NCBI GenBank assembly: GCA_014799665.1
Contig: JAAVHP010000004.1
Span: forward strand, 62,001-126,000
Source of the DNA: Clostridiales bacterium
GTDB lineage: Bacteria; Bacillota; Clostridia; Christensenellales; Pumilibacteraceae
Direction: 5' to 3'
DNA length: 64,000 nt
Shown here one piece after another: positions 59,712 through 64,000 of the stretch (position 1 is the stretch's first letter; each line of letters opens with the position of its first letter). Both the position numbers and the translations under genes were made by a program. Under the pieces are notes generated by a model. The model was not told the DNA's origin and searched no databases. It saw only the letters and a list, made by a program, of their open reading frames with translations.

Positions 59712-59752
59712 TTTTCAAGACCGCATCGTTGTGACCGCTTCGATACGCCTCC
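59712..59752 (-). pseudogene. 5' half of host tRNA-Ser(UGA), split by element insertion
   Basis: On the minus strand it starts GGAGGCGTATCGAAGCGG and ends GCGGTCTTGAAAA in the anticodon loop, then runs into element sequence. A TATAAT box lies about 20 bases upstream on the minus strand (near 59775). It completes the 3' half at 39034-39089. Confidence 0.92.
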
Positions 59753-59842
59753 GTATTCTTATCCTACTTATTATATCATTATCTTGAGATAAAAGTAAAG
59801 CATTTTCGGATATATCGAGCGAAATCGCGCTGTCGACAAGAA

Positions 59843-59871
59843 TTGACAAAAATCGCGCGGTATGATAAAAT
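59843..59871 (+). promoter_or_regulatory. promoter of lipoprotein gene, apparent leaderless mRNA
   Basis: TTGACA (59843-59848), 17 bases, TAAAAT (59866-59871). The ATG at 59878 coincides with the expected transcription start. Confidence 0.8.
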
Positions 59872-59877
59872 CATTAC

Positions 59878-61593
59878 ATGAAAACGTCGAGCGGTCAAGT
59901 GAAGATTTTTCGCTTCGCGGCAGTATTGGCTATTGCCGTTTGCTTGATTGTGTTCGGCTTTCTTTTCGGATGCGCAGACGCTGAGCCCGGCGATGCGGTA
60001 TTTACAGTGTACGCGCCAGAGGTCGACGTCGTTTACGACGGCAGGGAACACGCTATATCTGTACTCAATACGATTGACGGTGACATAGTGTACTATGCTG
60101 AAGGCGAGTCGGATGACTTCGACGTTTTGTCGCCCGCGTACGTTTTTCCGGGTGAGTACGTAGTGCGGTTCAAGGTTATTCGTCCCGTTGCAAACGGGTT
60201 TGCACAATATAACGGCTCGACCAAGGTAACTATTCGTCGATCTATTTTGGTTGGGATTTCGGCAGAACCCGTCGTCGCTATCTACGACGGTGAGCCGCAT
60301 AATATTTCCGTTGTCGGTACAGTCGCGACCGATGTTGTTTCTTATTCGCTCGACGGCGAGAATTTTGCGCAATCGTTCGGCGTTACCGAAGTGGGTGAAT
60401 ATAAAATTTATTATCGCGTGACTGGGTTGTACGGCGATTACGCTTCGTCGTGTGCGCTCGTTATTCTTCCGGATATTCGCGGTCGGTATTTGAACTCACA
60501 ATTCGGCGTTATCGAAGTGCTTGACGACAGCGCAATTGTCGGCGACGAGGAGTTTGCGCTTGTTTACGGGATTGACGGAAAGGGAATTATCGGCGACAAG
60601 GCGTTCGGTGTGATTGGCGGCGTTCTCACTTTCGACGGTAACGATTATGCACATATCGCCGCGACCGATTGCGCTTACAGGCTTATTTGCGGTGATTATG
60701 AATTGTATTTTGCAGCGGGTAAGCAGCTGACAGTGGATATTTGCTTCGAGGACGGTGGGGCTGTTTTATCGCTGAACGGCGAGGATATTTACGAGCTTGA
60801 CAATGTTAATTACTGCGACACAACGGGTAGTCATAAAGACGACAGTTTAGTCGTTAAGGCTGACGGAACAATAACGAGGGTTGAGCTGAACTTTTCGTTG
60901 CTCCCGTCACAGTCGGTGGCGGCTTGCGTTCAAACAATCATTTATGACGGGTACTCGCACGAGTTGAATATCGAGTACGATGGCAAAGTGTTATACGAGA
61001 CTGACGGTGTGTATGTGGCGAAGCAACCGTCTTTTACGGAAGTGGGAAAATATACCGTCGGTGTGCTTTACTTGCGCGACGGATATCTTCCGTTCGAGGG
61101 CGAGGCTACGCTGTATATTCTTTCGGATATTTCCGGCGCGTACTATAATTCCGACAAGGTCGCTGTTATTACGTCGAGCGGAGCGGCGATCAACGGCGTT
61201 CCGTGCGAGCTTGCGACTGACGAAGCCGATTGGGTTTTGGACGGTAAACGCGTCGAGGTGACTGCCGACGGAATAACCGTGGACGGTGTAGCTTATAAAA
61301 AGCGAGTTGACGAAAAGTTATTGCTTATAATAACGAACAGCAGTAGTAATGTTATCGTTCATTCGGAAGTTGACTTGACTTGTTCGGCGAAAAGCGTCGG
61401 CGCAGAAATTTTATTTGAAGTTTGCGGGCACGAAGAAAGTAAACTTTACGAGTATAGGCAAAGTAGCGAAAGCATTAGCGCAACAGTGAACGGCGGGAAT
61501 AAGTTCACGGCGACCCAAGAGAACGGTTTCGCATTTGTTTTGGGAATGACAGATATTAACACCCGACCCGTTATAATTATTGAAATAGAATAA
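59878..61593 (+). CDS. lipoprotein with MBG/YDG-like beta-sandwich repeats
   Basis: 571 residues. A signal peptide (about 9-30) ends in lipobox FLFGC, so the protein is probably lipid-anchored outside the membrane. It has repeated segments of the type VVYDGREHAISV, AIYDGEPHNISV and IIYDGYSHELNI, each starting a beta-sandwich of the MBG family, alternating with ISGAYYNSDKVAVI / IRGRYLNSQFGVIEV units. Related YDG segments occur in the large surface protein at 34574. Function unknown, probably adhesion. No ribosome site. Confidence 0.75.
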   Translation: MKTSSGQVKIFRFAAVLAIAVCLIVFGFLFGCADAEPGDAVFTVYAPEVDVVYDGREHAISVLNTIDGDIVYYAEGESDDFDVLSPAYVFPGEYVVRFKVIRPVANGFAQYNGSTKVTIRRSILVGISAEPVVAIYDGEPHNISVVGTVATDVVSYSLDGENFAQSFGVTEVGEYKIYYRVTGLYGDYASSCALVILPDIRGRYLNSQFGVIEVLDDSAIVGDEEFALVYGIDGKGIIGDKAFGVIGGVLTFDGNDYAHIAATDCAYRLICGDYELYFAAGKQLTVDICFEDGGAVLSLNGEDIYELDNVNYCDTTGSHKDDSLVVKADGTITRVELNFSLLPSQSVAACVQTIIYDGYSHELNIEYDGKVLYETDGVYVAKQPSFTEVGKYTVGVLYLRDGYLPFEGEATLYILSDISGAYYNSDKVAVITSSGAAINGVPCELATDEADWVLDGKRVEVTADGITVDGVAYKKRVDEKLLLIITNSSSNVIVHSEVDLTCSAKSVGAEILFEVCGHEESKLYEYRQSSESISATVNGGNKFTATQENGFAFVLGMTDINTRPVIIIEIE

Positions 61594-61658
61594 AATAAAA
61601 ACGGTAAGAGTATTTTTGCGGCGAGGTTGTCCGCGGGGCTCGCGTGCGACCTTTTCTG

Positions 61659-61720
61659 CCACTTCGACCATAGCAAAAGGACCGTCCTTTGGACAGTCCT
61701 TTTGCTATGGTCGAAGTGGC
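61659..61720. repeat. inverted repeat duplicating the tRNA-Pro 3' end
   Basis: Two 24-25 base arms, from GCCACTTCGACCATAGC to AAAAGGAC and its exact reverse complement, face each other across about 12 bases. The right arm is the 3' end of tRNA-Pro plus trailer; the left arm repeats it on the other strand. The inner AAAAGGAC / GTCCTTTT pairs can act as the tRNA terminator. Confidence 0.8.
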
Positions 61721-61783
61721 GAGACTCGAACTCGCGGCCTCATGGTCCCGAACCATGCGCGCTACCAACTGCGCTACACCTCG
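61708..61783 (-). tRNA. tRNA-Pro(CGG)
   Basis: CGAGGTG pairs with CACTTCG (one G-T pair), followed by discriminator A and CCA; D-arm GCGCAGTTGGTAGCGC; anticodon stem CATGG/CCATG with loop TTCGGGA, anticodon CGG; T-arm GCGAGTTCGAGTCTCGC. A TTGACA-17-TATAAT promoter lies upstream. Confidence 0.94.
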
Positions 61784-61794
61784 TCAGCTAAAAT

Positions 61795-61823
61795 ATTATA
61801 CCCTTTATTTTCTGTTTTGTCAA
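61795..61823 (-). promoter_or_regulatory. promoter of tRNA-Pro
   Basis: Minus strand TTGACA (61823-61818), 17 bases, TATAAT (61800-61795). Confidence 0.9.
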
Positions 61824-61906
61824 ACGCTTTACGCTTCTTTTATAAAATTGCGTTGAAGTCGATAAGGGTGGTTTTTTGTTCAATTAAGACCTGAACCGAT
61901 CGGTCG

Positions 61907-62647
61907 TCAGTCGCCCAAAAGAGGTAGAGTTAGATTGCCGTCGGTCAGCTTGTTATAGCGGTCAATGAGTGGTTTGAGAAGGCTCGTTTTTGCGTACGGT
62001 TCGCGGCAGGCCTCGGTCACGTGAACATCGTTGCAGTTCGTTTCGAGGTTTCGTCGCAAGCTGAAAAAGCGATCCGGAACGTAGGCGTAGTAGTCGACGA
62101 CATGAACGCCGATATGGTCGAAAAGGTCGATTGCATTGATGAGTGAACGCAAGCGGACGAGCGACGGCGCGTACGGTTCGAGCTCCGCGTAGGGGATATA
62201 GCGGGAGATGACTACGCGCGTTGCATTGAAGCCGCACGCCGAGTAGACCGCTTGCTTGAACTTGTCTGCATCGACGAGTTTTGTCGTTCCGACGATATTG
62301 CTTCGGTTGTTTAGGTAAATGCATACGTCAAACGGATCGGACTCGTTCATGCCGTAAACCGCTACATAGCGCACGAGATCGAACTCGGTCGCCAGCTTGA
62401 CCTTTTGCGCTGAACGCAGTAGCGCTTGACGCTCTATGGGGCGCGCGACCGAGAAGAACGATGCGACACGCTCGGTCACGCCCTGCTCGCTGAGTAGGAC
62501 AGTGTACGGCGCGCGGAAAATATCGGGCACGCTGCCGAAGCGGTCGAGAAGTCGCCACGCCAGCTCGTCGTAATCGTGCTCGTAAAGAACTTTGAGCACG
62601 AACTTTAACAGCTCGATATCCGAATAGTCTACATTAGACATTTCCAT
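61907..62647 (-). CDS. RadC-like protein lacking the JAMM metal site
   Basis: 246 residues. The N-terminus (LLDRFGSVPDIFRAPYTVLLSEQGVTERVASFF) follows the helix-hairpin-helix start of RadC/UPF0758. The middle has FDVCIYLNNRSNIVGTTKLVD and FKQAVYSACGFNATRVVIS, matching the RadC sheet, and LFDHIGVHVVDYY matches the LLDHIIV strand. Where RadC has HNHPSG, this protein has SRYIPYAE, so the zinc ligands are missing and it is unlikely to be a protease. Starts at 62647 or 62641. Role unknown. Confidence 0.65.
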   Translation of the reverse strand: MEMSNVDYSDIELLKFVLKVLYEHDYDELAWRLLDRFGSVPDIFRAPYTVLLSEQGVTERVASFFSVARPIERQALLRSAQKVKLATEFDLVRYVAVYGMNESDPFDVCIYLNNRSNIVGTTKLVDADKFKQAVYSACGFNATRVVISRYIPYAELEPYAPSLVRLRSLINAIDLFDHIGVHVVDYYAYVPDRFFSLRRNLETNCNDVHVTEACREPYAKTSLLKPLIDRYNKLTDGNLTLPLLGD

Positions 62648-62757
62648 GAGCTTTATATATCATATTCGACAAAAATAATCAAGCAAAAGAAAGGAGGGGC
62701 GGGCAGGCGCGCATGCGTTATGGCGCATGACTAATTTTAAGATATGGTTGAAAAGGC

Positions 62758-62786
62758 TTGACAAACCTATTGCGGTTTGATAAAAT
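62758..62786 (+). promoter_or_regulatory. promoter of tRNA-Ser(CGA)
   Basis: TTGACA (62758-62763), 17 bases, TAAAAT (62781-62786), 35 bases before the tRNA. Confidence 0.85.
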
Positions 62787-62821
62787 AATTAAGCGTTTGA
62801 ATTAACGCCTATACGAATAAT

Positions 62822-62910
62822 GGAGCGGTATCGAAGTGGTCATAACGGGCCTGACTCGAAATCAGGTAGCCCGCAAGGGCTCGTGGGTTCGAATCCCACC
62901 CGCTCCGCCA
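62822..62910 (+). tRNA. tRNA-Ser(CGA)
   Basis: GGAGCGG pairs with CCGCTCC, then G and CCA. Anticodon stem CCTGA/TCAGG with loop CTCGAAA, anticodon CGA; variable arm AGCCCGCAAGGGCT; T-arm GTGGGTTCGAATCCCAC. It is the attachment site of a second element: the recombinase gene on the other strand ends inside it. Confidence 0.95.
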
Positions 62911-64000
62911 AGAGCACCCAATTTGAACCCAAGCCGAACAAATTGAGTGCTTTTTCTATTTTTGCGGTATTCGCGCAGTTCGTTTAAGTCGCTTTTGTCT
63001 AACTTCACTTTTGTTGGAGTATTTGGCGAAGTATTGTAGAATATATAAACGCAATCGTCGAATAAAACCACGCGGTATATGAACGAGTTGAAAAACTCGT
63101 TCTTTTCTTCACCGTTTTCGTATTGCTTTCTTGCAAAGTAGTTCAAAAACGCTTTTACTTTCTCATAGTCGAGCGGCTGTATTTGTCGTGCTTTTTCTAC
63201 CGCAATCTTGCTTTCCAATTCATCGTTCTGTTGTTCTAATGATAGCAACTTTTCTTTGGTGGACTTAGTAACAATGTCTGCCGCAATTGCAGAGAGAAAA
63301 CCGTCAATCGCTTTTTGCACTTGCTTTTGTTCTTTTTCAAGTAGTGCAAGCGTGTCGGACTTTTGCAAACCTTCGTTAAACTTTTCGGTAACCGTAAGCG
63401 AAAGTTTATCTATAACGCCCGATTGAAGTACGTACTCAATTGTCTTGCCAAATACCAAATCTTCGAGCTTTTCTTTGGTAATGTTAGACTTGTTGCATTG
63501 TTCTTTGTGGAGTTTGCGGTTAAAGCATTTGTAGTAGTGGTAGACTTTTCCTGTATGGCTCGTTCCATCTTCGGCGGTCATAAGAGTACCACAGTTACCG
63601 CAAAACAGTTTTCCGCTGAGTATGTATTCGCTATGTCCTTGTACAGTCTTTTGCTTATGGCGTTGGTTGTCCATTACACGATTGCAAAGAGTAAAGGTTT
63701 GTTCGCCCACAATCGCAGGCACTATGTTTGTGTAGGTCGTTCCATTACTGATGACAATGCCCATATACTTGCTGTTGCGTATTATTTTTGCAAACGAATT
63801 GACGGTAAACTTTGCACCGGTTTTATTGTGTATGCCTTGCGCGTTTAATCTATCGACAATGCTTTTTGCTTTCTCGCCGTTCTTGTACCGCTCGAACATA
63901 TCTTTGACAATAGGTGCTTCAATCGGGTTTATAGCCCAACGCTTGTCCACGACGTCATAGCCGAACAGTTTGTAGCCGCCGATGAAATAACCTTTGCTCA
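62862..64000 (-). CDS. large serine recombinase, C-terminal part (open at right edge)
   Basis: 379 codons of a gene that continues past the window; the frame is still open at 64000 (SKGYFIGGYKLFGYDVVDKR). It shows the recombinase domain (IVKDMFERYKNGEKAKSIVDRLNAQGI), the zinc-ribbon domain (LFCGNCGTLMTAEDG ... YYKCFNRKLHKEQCN) and the coiled coil (about 220-290) of phage/ICE large serine integrases. The catalytic domain is outside. The last residues (GGAGGIRTHEPLRAT) read antisense through tRNA-Ser(CGA), a typical sign that this gene lies at the edge of an element integrated there. Confidence 0.9.
   Translation of the reverse strand, partial: SKGYFIGGYKLFGYDVVDKRWAINPIEAPIVKDMFERYKNGEKAKSIVDRLNAQGIHNKTGAKFTVNSFAKIIRNSKYMGIVISNGTTYTNIVPAIVGEQTFTLCNRVMDNQRHKQKTVQGHSEYILSGKLFCGNCGTLMTAEDGTSHTGKVYHYYKCFNRKLHKEQCNKSNITKEKLEDLVFGKTIEYVLQSGVIDKLSLTVTEKFNEGLQKSDTLALLEKEQKQVQKAIDGFLSAIAADIVTKSTKEKLLSLEQQNDELESKIAVEKARQIQPLDYEKVKAFLNYFARKQYENGEEKNEFFNSFIYRVVLFDDCVYIFYNTSPNTPTKVKLDKSDLNELREYRKNRKSTQFVRLGFKLGALGGAGGIRTHEPLRAT
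62900..64000. mobile_element. left end of a second integrative element at tRNA-Ser(CGA)
   Basis: Inferred from the large serine recombinase whose 3' end overlaps the tRNA gene. The exact attachment core and the far end are not visible; the boundary is probably within the tRNA 3' half. Confidence 0.6.

Larger units (their letters stand above)
39082..59719. mobile_element. 20.6-kb integrative and mobilizable element in tRNA-Ser(UGA)
   Basis: Bounded by the 8-bp core TTTTCAAG at 39082-39089 and 59712-59719, each attached to one half of the host tRNA-Ser. It carries a tyrosine integrase, an excisionase-like protein, a relaxase with oriT-like hairpin, a serine recombinase and defence-like cargo, but no type IV secretion genes, so it would need a helper for transfer. 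The cargo is much richer in A+T than the flanks. Integrase arm repeats TTGTAGAA lie about 170-195 bases inside both ends. It brings its own intact tRNA-Ser(UGA). Confidence 0.92.

Noticed and set aside
61616..61894. Plus-strand frame over tRNA-Pro
   Set aside because: Reads antisense through the tRNA and its inverted repeat; GETRTRGLMVPNHAR is a tRNA artefact.
63363..63848. Plus-strand 161-codon frame inside the large serine recombinase
   Set aside because: Shadow frame; the minus strand carries a clear recombinase with zinc ribbon.

Overview
The window looks like a chromosome segment of an uncultured, probably gut-associated Clostridia (Firmicutes). Support for this: Gram-positive style operons with Shine-Dalgarno sites and TTGACA-17-TATAAT promoters, the sporulation pair spmA/spmB, a one-piece tmRNA, pdxS/pdxT vitamin B6 synthesis, an acyl-ACP thioesterase, BspA-type leucine-rich repeats, and many zinc-ribbon-tagged membrane proteins. 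Species cannot be fixed from sequence alone.

Bases 1-38.7 kb are mostly core genome, rich in GCG/CGC codons: the end of a LoaP-like antiterminator, a two-TM polysaccharide-type membrane protein and a GH13 glucosidase; an M3 peptidase / LRR / mazG / dusB cluster with a cyclophilin; spmAB; pth-mfd-alkD; HAD phosphatases; rplI; pdxST; a patatin, a ComEC-like hydrolase and recF; ssrA (tmRNA); and a two-component system next to an ABC exporter preceded by a 280-base nested inverted-repeat leader. Several intergenic palindromic repeat families are scattered here, some touching start or stop codons.

Bases 39,082-59,719 are a 20.6-kb integrative and mobilizable element inserted into the anticodon loop of a tRNA-Ser(UGA) gene. 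The two halves of the host tRNA lie at its two ends (3' half 39,034-39,089; 5' half 59,712-59,752), share the 8-bp core TTTTCAAG, and pair perfectly when joined. The element carries its own complete tRNA-Ser(UGA), a tyrosine integrase, an excisionase-like protein, a relaxase with an oriT-like hairpin, and integrase arm repeats (TTGTAGAA) near both ends. Its cargo is AT-rich and defence-like. The main block (40,297-50,284) is a seven-gene operon that I do not recognise as a described system: a four-TM protein with TrkA/RCK-like and RyR-like regions, a Nudix protein, four guanylate-kinase-like P-loop domains on three genes (one a two-domain fusion, the other two its split paralogue), and two proteins ending in TIR/deoxyribosyltransferase-like domains. 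Its promoter sits between 13-bp inverted repeats beside a serine recombinase, suggesting a phase switch. An AbiE-like antitoxin/nucleotidyltransferase unit with a metallophosphoesterase, and a winged-helix TIR protein, complete the cargo.

Bases 59.8-62.7 kb return to host sequence: a leaderless lipoprotein gene, tRNA-Pro(CGG) with an inverted copy of its 3' end, and a RadC-like protein lacking its metal-binding motif. At 62.8 kb a second integrative element begins: a large serine recombinase, open at the right edge, whose C-terminus reads antisense through tRNA-Ser(CGA).
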